A program made the position numbers and the translations under genes. The notes under the pieces are model-generated. The model was not told the DNA's origin. It saw nothing but the letters and a program-made list of their open reading frames with translations, and made no database searches. Below are positions 1 through 5,955 of a stretch of DNA of 6,365 bases, in pieces; position 1 is the stretch's first letter, and every line of letters begins with the position of its first letter. The stretch is from an uncultured Lentisphaeria bacterium (GTDB taxonomy: Bacteria; Verrucomicrobiota; Lentisphaeria; Victivallales; Victivallaceae). The DNA lies in the NCBI GenBank assembly GCA_903821255.1, contig CAIJKT010001099.1, positions 1 through 6,365 of the forward strand, read 5' to 3'.

Positions 1-1096
1 CGGAATGAATTGAAACCTTGTAATCGCCGTGGGTCCTGGCAATCGCCGCGTGAACTTCAAACTGGCGGGCAAATTCGGCAGGATCGCCGATGTAATCAAC
101 CGCTTTCTGGAATTCCCCGATAAATCTGGGAGCCAGCGAAGTAAACTCCACCCCGCGCAGCCGCAATTCTTTCACAATGAACAGATGATGAGACGGAAGC
201 GTCGGCGAAGTCGTTTCATCAATCGAAATCTCCAGGTCAAATTCATCGCCGCGGCGGGATTTAATATGATTGTAAACTTCCAAAGCGAAATCCAGCGCCT
301 TCAAATACATGACCGCGCAGCGGCGGGCAGTAGCGGCGTCAACGGCAATCTCCAGGCTGCCGACTTTGAAGGTCTTATCGAAATAGTCCTGCCCGATCCG
401 GCGCTGAACATCAGCCGGCAATGCTTTAAAAGCGTTTTCCACCTGAGAATCCGGCCAGTCACCGGCTTTGGCCAGCATCACTTCCGACAGATCCAGGGTA
501 ATCATCGGCATGCCGGCGGATAATGCAACGTCAATATCCGGAATATTCTTCAAGTGGTCGCCATCGGCGCCGTAACCGTCCTTATAGCCGGCTTGAAAAA
601 CCATGAACGTGGCGTCATCAACCACCTGGCGGTAGGTCCTTCCGGTAAGGTCCAGTTCACGCATAGACTGCTGGGCCAGCACCGGAGTCGCATCAAAATG
701 CTTTACCGCTGCAATATGGCCGACACTGGCCAGGCCAAGCCGGTCGCCGCAGCCGATAGTCGTTTTGCGGTTGCGAAGCGATACCGGAGCAGTCCACGGG
801 AAAAGCGTCCTCAGCAGTTGAGCATTATGTTCATTCAGCGGACACTTTCTGGCAATGACGCCGCAGTCGCCAATCTGTTCGCCGGAGAAATCCGCGATGA
901 CTCCGTCTTCACGGCTGGATAGAACCAGGATAAATTTTGATTGTGAATCACAAGCCATCGCAATGATCGTGCCTTCTTTCTTCTGAACAGAATCCTTATA
1001 GAAAGCAACGCTGCTGTTATGGTTGTGGATGTTTGCTTTGATATGATCTTCGCCGGCGCCAAGTAAACTGGACGCATGTTTGAGCAATTCTTTCAT
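1..1096 (-). CDS. uxaE: Tagaturonate epimerase family protein (UxaE), 3' end beyond window
   Basis: This is the N-terminal 365 residues of a protein resembling UxaE, the enzyme known from Thermotoga that interconverts D-tagaturonate and D-fructuronate in the cytoplasm. It links galacturonate breakdown to the mannonate/KDG route. The frame is open without a stop from an ATG at 1096 to the left edge, so the C-terminus is missing; family members are roughly 480-500 residues as I recall. Segments that look like family signatures are GCGDRLGLASVGHI (115-128), FQAGYKDGYGADGDHLK (167-183), SIDETTSPTLPSHHLF (291-306), LAPRFIGEFQKAVDYIGD (321-338) and HGDYKVSIHS (356-365). No signal peptide or membrane segment is seen. 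The start is supported by AAGGGG 8 nt upstream. It is transcribed separately from nagA, whose terminator lies between them. The exact sugar is inference: members of this family can differ in substrate, and tagatose-type epimerases are related. Confidence 0.8.
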   Translation of the reverse strand, partial: MKELLKHASSLLGAGEDHIKANIHNHNSSVAFYKDSVQKKEGTIIAMACDSQSKFILVLSSREDGVIADFSGEQIGDCGVIARKCPLNEHNAQLLRTLFPWTAPVSLRNRKTTIGCGDRLGLASVGHIAAVKHFDATPVLAQQSMRELDLTGRTYRQVVDDATFMVFQAGYKDGYGADGDHLKNIPDIDVALSAGMPMITLDLSEVMLAKAGDWPDSQVENAFKALPADVQRRIGQDYFDKTFKVGSLEIAVDAATARRCAVMYLKALDFALEVYNHIKSRRGDEFDLEISIDETTSPTLPSHHLFIVKELRLRGVEFTSLAPRFIGEFQKAVDYIGDPAEFARQFEVHAAIARTHGDYKVSIHS

Positions 1097-1161
1097 ATTC
1101 TGTTCCCCTTTTAATTAATTATTTATATTTACAATTTGATAGAATCTTATCGCCGACATGT

Positions 1162-1173
1162 GCCATCGTTGGC
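1162..1173. promoter_or_regulatory. Possible LacI/GalR-type operator upstream of uxaE
   Basis: GCCATCGTTGGC is an inverted repeat (GCCA/TGGC) with a central CG, matching at 5 of 6 paired positions. LacI-family sites are typically palindromes with a central CG. It lies about 66 bp upstream of the uxaE start, where an operator for uxaE would be expected. I could not find a convincing -35/-10 pair beside it. The assignment is inference. Confidence 0.3.
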
Positions 1174-1204
1174 TATGCTTCATAAAAATAAAATCAAACA
1201 ATTG

Positions 1205-1216
1205 GGAATATATTCC
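1205..1216. promoter_or_regulatory. Perfect 12-bp palindrome upstream of uxaE
   Basis: GGAATATATTCC is a perfect palindrome about 110 bp upstream of the uxaE start, between that gene and the nagA terminator. It could be a binding site for a dimeric regulator. The flanks do not extend the symmetry, and no binding protein can be named. The role is speculative. Confidence 0.25.
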
Positions 1217-1244
1217 TGAAAATGCATTATTTCAAGATACGCGG

Positions 1245-1295
1245 AAAATAAAAAAACACCTTGAACGCTGAATATTAACAGCCTTCAGGGTGTTT
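1245..1295 (-). terminator. Rho-independent terminator of the ROK-nagA operon
   Basis: On the minus strand, AAACACCCTGAAGGCTG (1295-1279) pairs with CAGCGTTCAAGGTGTTT (1270-1254). That is a 17-position stem with two mismatches around an 8-nt AT-rich loop. It is followed by a run of Ts (1256-1251) and a further T-rich stretch to 1245. It begins 12 nt after the nagA stop, as expected for an intrinsic terminator. Confidence 0.88.
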
Positions 1296-1307
1296 GGAAA
1301 TATCAGT

Positions 1308-2453
1308 TTATGCTCTGACTTCGCCGTCAACAAAAACTTTCTCCGGCGAAAAATCATCTTTCAGAATCAGGATATCGGCGTAGAACCCGGGTTCAATCCT
1401 GCCGAGTTTCTCCAGTCCCAGCGATCTGGCCTGATTCCAGGAAGTAGTCTTGATCAATTCTTTCAGCGGCATTCCGGTAACTTCATAGATGTTTTTCAAG
1501 CCCTGATAGAAAAGCAGCGTACTGCCGGCCAATGCGCCGTTAGACGCCAGACGGGCGGCGCCGTCCTTGACAACCACCGGCAGGCCGCCGAGATTGTAAT
1601 CGCCGTCTTTCAGGCCTGATGCACACATCGCGTCCGTGATCAAAAGTACTTTCTCCGGACCCTTGATTTTAAATATCAGCCTGATCATATCAGGTGAAAT
1701 ATGCACTTTATCGCAGATCAGTTCAACAAATACTTCATCATGCAGCAGCCCTGCGCCGACCAGCCCGATATCGCGGTGATGCAGCGGGGTCATCTGATTG
1801 CAGAAATGACTCAAATTCTTCAATCCCAGCGCATTGGCCTTTTTAAAATCGACATAAGTTGCGGAACTGTGAACGCATGACGGGGTAATTCCGGCGGCGA
1901 GCAGTTCGCGGACAAAAGCGCTTCCGCCTTCAACTTCAATCGCAAAGGAGACTTTGGCGACTTTCGAAATCGCATCCAGACGCTTGACTTCATCAATGTC
2001 CGGACTGCGGACAAAAGCAGGATTCTGGGCGCCGCAGCATTTGCCGTTGATATAAGGGCCTTCCAGGTGGACTCCGGCAATTTTAGCACCCTTGACTCCT
2101 CGCCTGACATATTCAGCGGCAGTTTTCATTGCCGGCTTCAACTGCTCTTCCGGCAGCGTCAGGGTGGTCGGCAGCAGGGTGGTAACCCCTTCCTTCAGTT
2201 TATCGGTACCGATGGCATCCATGCCTTCCTGTTTGGCGTCGGTAAAATCGAAGCCTGAACGTCCGTGGCAATGCACGTCAATAAATCCGGGAACAACCAT
2301 TTTGCCTCCGGCGTCAACGGTATTATCCGCCGCAGGCAGTTTCTCGCCATCAGCATATATTCCGGCGATAAATTTGCCGTCAATCAATACCGCGGCGTTT
2401 TCAAGTTCCGCATCAGGAGAAATCAAATGACAGTTTTTTATTAAAGTTCTCAC
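1308..2453 (-). CDS. nagA: N-acetylglucosamine-6-phosphate deacetylase
   Basis: This cytoplasmic amidohydrolase removes acetate from GlcNAc-6-P to give GlcN-6-P, the committed step of GlcNAc use and cell-wall amino sugar recycling. It is full length at 381 residues. The amidohydrolase motif HCHG is at 61-64 and HLEGPY at 129-134. The expected metal ligands Glu131, His195 (in VHSSAT) and His216 (in SHFCNQM) fall at the same numbers as in E. coli NagA. His251 (DKVHISPD) and the catalytic Asp274 (ITDAM) are present, as is the LAGST segment (308-312). The start is GTG, with GAGG 8 nt upstream (GCGAGGTAATTTTA-GTG). It begins 20 nt after the ROK gene stop, so the two are almost certainly co-transcribed, and a strong terminator follows. 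No nagB is present in the window. All key residues are intact. Confidence 0.95.
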   Translation of the reverse strand: MRTLIKNCHLISPDAELENAAVLIDGKFIAGIYADGEKLPAADNTVDAGGKMVVPGFIDVHCHGRSGFDFTDAKQEGMDAIGTDKLKEGVTTLLPTTLTLPEEQLKPAMKTAAEYVRRGVKGAKIAGVHLEGPYINGKCCGAQNPAFVRSPDIDEVKRLDAISKVAKVSFAIEVEGGSAFVRELLAAGITPSCVHSSATYVDFKKANALGLKNLSHFCNQMTPLHHRDIGLVGAGLLHDEVFVELICDKVHISPDMIRLIFKIKGPEKVLLITDAMCASGLKDGDYNLGGLPVVVKDGAARLASNGALAGSTLLFYQGLKNIYEVTGMPLKELIKTTSWNQARSLGLEKLGRIEPGFYADILILKDDFSPEKVFVDGEVRA

Positions 2454-2473
2454 TAAAATTACCTCGCTGTTAG

Positions 2474-3865
2474 TTACTTGATTGCGGGAAGACTGGCGGC
2501 AATGACCGCCTGTCCGTGACGTTTGAACTGCTCGTCAGGAGTTCTGAACGTAATCTGCTTCGCCAGCGCCGGAAATTCCTTCTTCAGCACGTCTTCGGCA
2601 ACCTGAAGAATGAGTTCGCCGCCATCGCCGGAAGTAACGCGGCCCAGGATCAGCAGATTGCGGATCTCATAAAAATCAGCGTAATGAGCAATGGCATACG
2701 CAAAATATGTTCCGATAGTGCGGTAAATCTTCGCGGCGCGTTCATCGCCTTCGCTCATCAGCTTTTGAACGCCGACCAGTCTTTCCGGGAAAGACATATC
2801 TTTCGGGAATTCGATCCCGGCAAGCGGCGCGAGCCTGGCAACTCCCTGCTGGGAGAAATACTGCACCCCGCAACCGATGTCGCCTGACCACTCGTCGGCT
2901 GGAGCATTGTCGCGGTAGTCAATCGGAGTAAACGCCAGTTCATTGAGCCAGTCGGTGATATTGCCCTGCATATTGACATATCCGGCCGCCAGACTGGTGC
3001 CCATGGAAATGCCAAGCACCCCGTTGGACTTCATCGACATTGCGCCGGCCAGCGCGGTTACCTCTCCGTCGTTGGCGACGATCAGCGGCACATTATACTG
3101 TTTCTGAATATCAATGAAAATATTCTGGACATGTTTCTGAAAATCTTCCTTGCTTACGCCGCGGAAGAGAGACGCGATGCGGGGCCTGTTGTCAACGTAA
3201 ACGCCGGCGGCGCTGCCGCCGATCGCGTCGACGCGCGGCAGTTTGGCGGCGGCACGTTTAAGGGAATCAAGAATGCCCTGACGGTGATATTCCGGGTCTT
3301 TCTGAAAATACGGGTCCCAGGTGATTTCTTCAGTAAACACAACTTCGCCGTCCTGCACCGCCGCGCATTTGCGGTCAGAACCGCCCAGGTCAAAACCGAT
3401 GCGGCAGCCGTCCGTGTGCCCGCCGAGCTGCACTTGAATTTCATGACTTTGCGGAGCATCCGCCAGCGAACAGGCAACGACTTCAAAAGGCTTGCCGTAA
3501 ATGCGTTCGCCCATAATTTCATTGTCAAAAGCTCTCACGCCTTGCGCGGCATAAATAGCTCTGATATCGTCAGCCAGAGCGGCGCAACCGGCAATCGTAA
3601 CCCGGTAGCCGCCCTTCATCCAGAGCATAAATTTGATCAGGCGTTCAACATATTTAACATTTAACGTCCTGTATTCGCCTTCATGCGGGAAAATTTCAGT
3701 GGCGAAAGTTGATACCGTGCCGTTGGGGCGGTTCAGCGCCACCACAACCTTTTGGGCCCTGCCGGATTCCGCCACGGCTTTAAGGTAACTTCTGTTCCAC
3801 AACACCGCCGGAACAAATTCCGGATCGAGTTCCGGCTTTACTTTCGGAGCTGTCTGAATCATCAT
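2474..3865 (-). CDS. ROK-family sugar kinase, long form (probable hexosamine kinase)
   Basis: This 463-residue protein has a ROK/ASKHA kinase core in its C-terminal two thirds. The phosphate-1 motif DLGGSDRK is at 159-166. VANDGEVTALAGA (263-275) contains the Asn265-Asp266 pair, with Asp266 the expected catalytic base. The phosphate-2 loop SMGTS is at 287-291, and a Gly-rich adenosine-type segment LILGRVTSGDGG is at 405-416. Typical ROK kinases are about 300 residues; here roughly 150 extra residues precede the core. The usual ROK zinc signature (a cluster of three Cys) is absent; only Cys332 lies in that area (SGDIGCGVQYF). It lies 20 nt upstream of nagA in one operon, so phosphorylation of GlcNAc or a related hexosamine is the best guess. 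AGGAG 8 nt upstream supports the first ATG (3865) over the adjacent one (3862). Substrate is inference, and a sugar-sensing rather than kinase role is possible. Confidence 0.85.
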   Translation of the reverse strand: MMIQTAPKVKPELDPEFVPAVLWNRSYLKAVAESGRAQKVVVALNRPNGTVSTFATEIFPHEGEYRTLNVKYVERLIKFMLWMKGGYRVTIAGCAALADDIRAIYAAQGVRAFDNEIMGERIYGKPFEVVACSLADAPQSHEIQVQLGGHTDGCRIGFDLGGSDRKCAAVQDGEVVFTEEITWDPYFQKDPEYHRQGILDSLKRAAAKLPRVDAIGGSAAGVYVDNRPRIASLFRGVSKEDFQKHVQNIFIDIQKQYNVPLIVANDGEVTALAGAMSMKSNGVLGISMGTSLAAGYVNMQGNITDWLNELAFTPIDYRDNAPADEWSGDIGCGVQYFSQQGVARLAPLAGIEFPKDMSFPERLVGVQKLMSEGDERAAKIYRTIGTYFAYAIAHYADFYEIRNLLILGRVTSGDGGELILQVAEDVLKKEFPALAKQITFRTPDEQFKRHGQAVIAASLPAIK

Positions 3866-4022
3866 AGCTTAATCTCCTGCTTATTTATAAAATATGTTAG
3901 ATAAATCAATCTTTTTTACATTATCCGTAATTAATATAATAAAGCGTATTTTCAAAATTTCTATCATGATTTATTTCTTTTTCACAAAAAAGCAGTCTGT
4001 AAGCCAGATTTAAGCAACGCTA

Positions 4023-4058
4023 CATTGCTGAGATATTAATAGCTTAAAAATCTCAATG
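4023..4058 (-). other. Bulged inverted repeat in the ROK-nagA upstream region
   Basis: CATT (4023-4026) plus GAGAT (4030-4034) pair with ATCTC (4050-4054) plus AATG (4055-4058). This gives about 9 bp with a 3-nt bulge and a 15-nt AT-rich loop. There is no T-run behind it on either strand, so it is not a terminator. It could be part of a 5' leader or a protein site, or chance. Confidence 0.25.
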
Positions 4059-4089
4059 CGCAAAGAGCGATATTTGACCAGGATAAGCA

Positions 4090-4122
4090 CATATTAAAGA
4101 AGAAGCCGGTCAGACGACCGGC
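4090..4122 (-). terminator. Rho-independent terminator of the unknown 500-residue gene
   Basis: On the minus strand a perfect 7-bp stem, GCCGGTC (4122-4116) with GACCGGC (4111-4105), encloses a 4-nt loop. It is followed by a T-rich tail (TTCTTCTTTAAT). It lies about 78 nt after the gene's stop codon. It separates that gene from the ROK-nagA operon, so they are independent units. Confidence 0.85.
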
Positions 4123-4199
4123 ACTCCCGGGCTTGCTTACATTGAAATTTTTCCGCGTTGGCATACGGTTGATTTTCTACCGGCTATTCAACAAAATCC

Positions 4200-5702
4200 C
4201 TACTTTATGCCGAGCGTTTTATTGATATCTTTAATCATCATGGCATGGGTTGTCATTGCCATGTCCAGCATATCTGAATAATTCTGAACTTCTTTGGCTG
4301 ACAGCTTTTGCTCTGTATTAAAAAAAGCAGCCAGGCCGGAAACCGGTCCGATAATCTGCATTATTTTCTTGAATGCGCCTTCCAGTTCGCAAGCATCGTT
4401 GACGTTTTTTGAATCAAGCTTCCGTATCCATGCCGTATGCGCGTCAAGCACCTCCAATACTTTCCGCCTGATCCTGCCCTGCGGGTTGTCACGGAAAATA
4501 TTGTATTCTTTTTTTACCGACTTCCAAAGTTTGAGAATTTCCTGATCAAAATCTTTCCGCAAATCAGCAAACAAGAGTTCAGCCCGGTCATCAAAACAGC
4601 GTTTTTTCACATTCTCAAGGTCATCGCCGCCGGCAAATAATTCATCCCGCATATAAGCCGCCAGTTCATCCTCGTTAATTGCAAATCCCATTATCTGCAA
4701 TAACTGATTAAGCTCCGAATCGTCTTCGTCCATAGAATCTTCATCTGCTTCAAGGTCTTCATCATCAAAATCATTCATCTCCATCAAATCGAACTCGCGG
4801 TCTTTTTCCCAAATCACGGCATCTCCTGATTCGGAAGCTGCCAGATAGAAGTCATTCCGCCGGTTGAGCGAATTCACCGCTAAACTTGACGGCGATTGCA
4901 GTAAACTATGATCCGCCAGAAAAAACGCCCTGCTCAAAAATATTTCAATCGGCTCCATCACGCCCAACTGCTCAACCATCTCAATGTTCTTCCGCAAGCC
5001 TTCCGCAAAAGCGCTGTCCCATTTCGCGGATTGCCATAACCTGTCTTCCGGCAGCGGCTCAACGCTGCAATGCTGCTTTTTATAGTCAGTGATCGATAAT
5101 AACAGCAGATCGCCTTCGACCAGCTTATGGGCGGCATAGAAATCCTTGAAATCATAGACCGAAACCGTGACGCAGGCGTCCATGCTCTCTTCGCCATGCT
5201 TGACACCTTCAATGAAAGAAAAAAGATTATCTTCAGTTTCATCGGCAATAAGTTCCATCGTGCCTTTGGGGCCGAACAATGAATAATAAATACCCAGCCT
5301 GGACAGGTTGAACCGGCTCTTTATCTTTTTGATTTTTCCAGAGCTACTCCCGGTCTCCAGCCTGATCTCACCGCCCCGGTCAAAAAACGGGACGAACCGG
5401 TGTCCTGGAATCAATATGCCCTGCTCAATTTCCATTGCCGTCAGACGGATGCAGAACTGAGCCTTATCGAATAAACCGCGTCTGGAAAAAAATAAGTCAT
5501 CCTTGCCGTCATTGTCAATAACGGCAATATAATTATCGTCTTCGGCCAGTGCCCATTCAATAAAGTCCGGCTTGAAACCGTAAGAATCAATCCCGATTTT
5601 TTTACATACGGCTTCACATATCTTCGCAGGCTTAACCGGCAGCCCCTGTGCGCCATACAACTTGTCAACGGCTTTGATAATTTCCACTTCAATATCATCC
5701 AT
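4200..5702 (-). CDS. Unrecognised ~500-residue protein with acidic linker
   Basis: I do not recognise this family. From the ATG at 5702 it is 500 residues, with no signal peptide or membrane segment, so it is probably cytoplasmic. Residues 1-80 look like a compact alpha/beta region (helical EVEIIKAVDKLY, then a DFIEWALAEDDNYIAVID segment) that could be a winged-helix-like fold; this is only an impression. The middle (about 85-300) is mixed. Residues 303-331 form a very acidic linker, with 13 of 19 residues Asp/Glu in its core. The C-terminal 170 residues are largely charged helix (DLRKDFDQEILKLWKSVKKEY), possibly coiled. The frame extends upstream through a GTG at 5714 (504 residues). ATG 5702 is preferred because a GGTGG-type purine stretch precedes it, but support is weak. 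It has its own promoter and terminator and is divergent from lacI. The intact long frame with bacterial signals on both sides makes it a real gene; the function is unknown. Confidence 0.85.
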   Translation of the reverse strand: MDDIEVEIIKAVDKLYGAQGLPVKPAKICEAVCKKIGIDSYGFKPDFIEWALAEDDNYIAVIDNDGKDDLFFSRRGLFDKAQFCIRLTAMEIEQGILIPGHRFVPFFDRGGEIRLETGSSSGKIKKIKSRFNLSRLGIYYSLFGPKGTMELIADETEDNLFSFIEGVKHGEESMDACVTVSVYDFKDFYAAHKLVEGDLLLLSITDYKKQHCSVEPLPEDRLWQSAKWDSAFAEGLRKNIEMVEQLGVMEPIEIFLSRAFFLADHSLLQSPSSLAVNSLNRRNDFYLAASESGDAVIWEKDREFDLMEMNDFDDEDLEADEDSMDEDDSELNQLLQIMGFAINEDELAAYMRDELFAGGDDLENVKKRCFDDRAELLFADLRKDFDQEILKLWKSVKKEYNIFRDNPQGRIRRKVLEVLDAHTAWIRKLDSKNVNDACELEGAFKKIMQIIGPVSGLAAFFNTEQKLSAKEVQNYSDMLDMAMTTHAMMIKDINKTLGIK

Positions 5703-5735
5703 ACACACCACCACCGGTTTTATAATTTATTGCTG

Positions 5736-5740
5736 CTCCT
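5736..5740 (-). promoter_or_regulatory. Strong Shine-Dalgarno not matched to an ATG/GTG/TTG start
   Basis: AGGAG on the minus strand is the best ribosome binding site in the leader of the unknown gene. It is 21 nt from the in-frame GTG (5714) and more than 30 nt from the ATG (5702), too far for either. Nine nt downstream is an in-frame ATT (5726-5724) directly behind a TAA. Initiation at ATT is known but rare (infC, pcnB), so this may be coincidence. Confidence 0.35.
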
Positions 5741-5763
5741 GATAATAATCTTCCAAATTATGT

Positions 5764-5791
5764 AATGTAGCCAATTTTAGTGACAAGTCAA
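5764..5791 (-). promoter_or_regulatory. Sigma-70-type promoter of the unknown gene
   Basis: On the minus strand, TTGACT (5791-5786, 5 of 6 to consensus) and TACATT (5769-5764, 4 of 6) are separated by 16 bp. This places the start of transcription near 5757, about 55 nt upstream of the chosen ATG. Confidence 0.6.
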
Positions 5792-5882
5792 TAAGATAAT
5801 TGAAAACGGAGAAACCATTATATTTTAAATGCGCTGCTATTGCATTTTGCGAAAACAATTACGCATTTTTTCTTAAATACTA

Positions 5883-5911
5883 TTGAAATTCTATTAATTA
5901 CAATGTAGAAT
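5883..5911 (+). promoter_or_regulatory. Sigma-70-type promoter of lacI-type gene
   Basis: TTGAAA (5883-5888) and TAGAAT (5906-5911), each 5 of 6 to consensus, are separated by an ideal 17 bp. Transcription should start near 5918, about 38 nt upstream of the ATG. Confidence 0.72.
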
Positions 5912-5917
5912 ATCTGC

Positions 5918-5929
5918 GTAAACGTTTTC
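5918..5929. promoter_or_regulatory. LacI-family operator at the regulator's own promoter
   Basis: GTAAACGTTTTC has a perfect 8-bp palindromic core AAACGTTT centred on CG, with outer G/C also symmetric. This is the usual form of LacI/GalR-family sites. It sits on the predicted transcription start of the LacI-type gene just downstream, where binding would block initiation. Negative autoregulation is the simple reading. Confidence 0.65.
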
Positions 5930-5955
5930 TCTTATAACAATAATTAATTAAAGTT

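Larger units (their letters stand above)
3866..4199. other. Intergenic region between the unknown gene and the ROK-nagA operon
   Basis: This is about 330 bp without a supported gene. It holds the terminator of the upstream gene (4090-4122), a bulged hairpin (4023-4058), and then AT-rich sequence that must carry the promoter of the ROK-nagA operon. I could not pick one promoter with confidence. A TTGAAA (minus strand) near 3950 and AT-rich -10-like hexamers downstream exist, but their spacing is poor. The leader next to the ROK start contains AGGAG. Confidence 0.6.

Noticed and set aside
29..922. Plus-strand open frames of 164 and 122 codons
   Set aside because: Both are antisense to uxaE, which is open through the whole region with family-like segments and a good ribosome binding site.
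1290..1619. 109-codon plus-strand open frame
   Set aside because: It overlaps the nagA 3' end and its terminator, antisense to conserved NagA sequence.
3131..3664. 177-codon plus-strand open frame
   Set aside because: It lies wholly antisense to the ROK kinase, whose motifs are clear. It shows no recognisable domain or ribosome binding site and is a shadow of G+C-biased codon positions.
3876..3920. TTGATT-16-TAAATA promoter for the ROK gene
   Set aside because: The -10 would lie so close to AGGAG that transcription would begin inside the ribosome binding site.
4166..4182. CGGT/ACCG hairpin just after the unknown gene's stop
   Set aside because: It has only 4 bp and no T-run; the perfect GCCGGTC/GACCGGC hairpin farther on is the better terminator.
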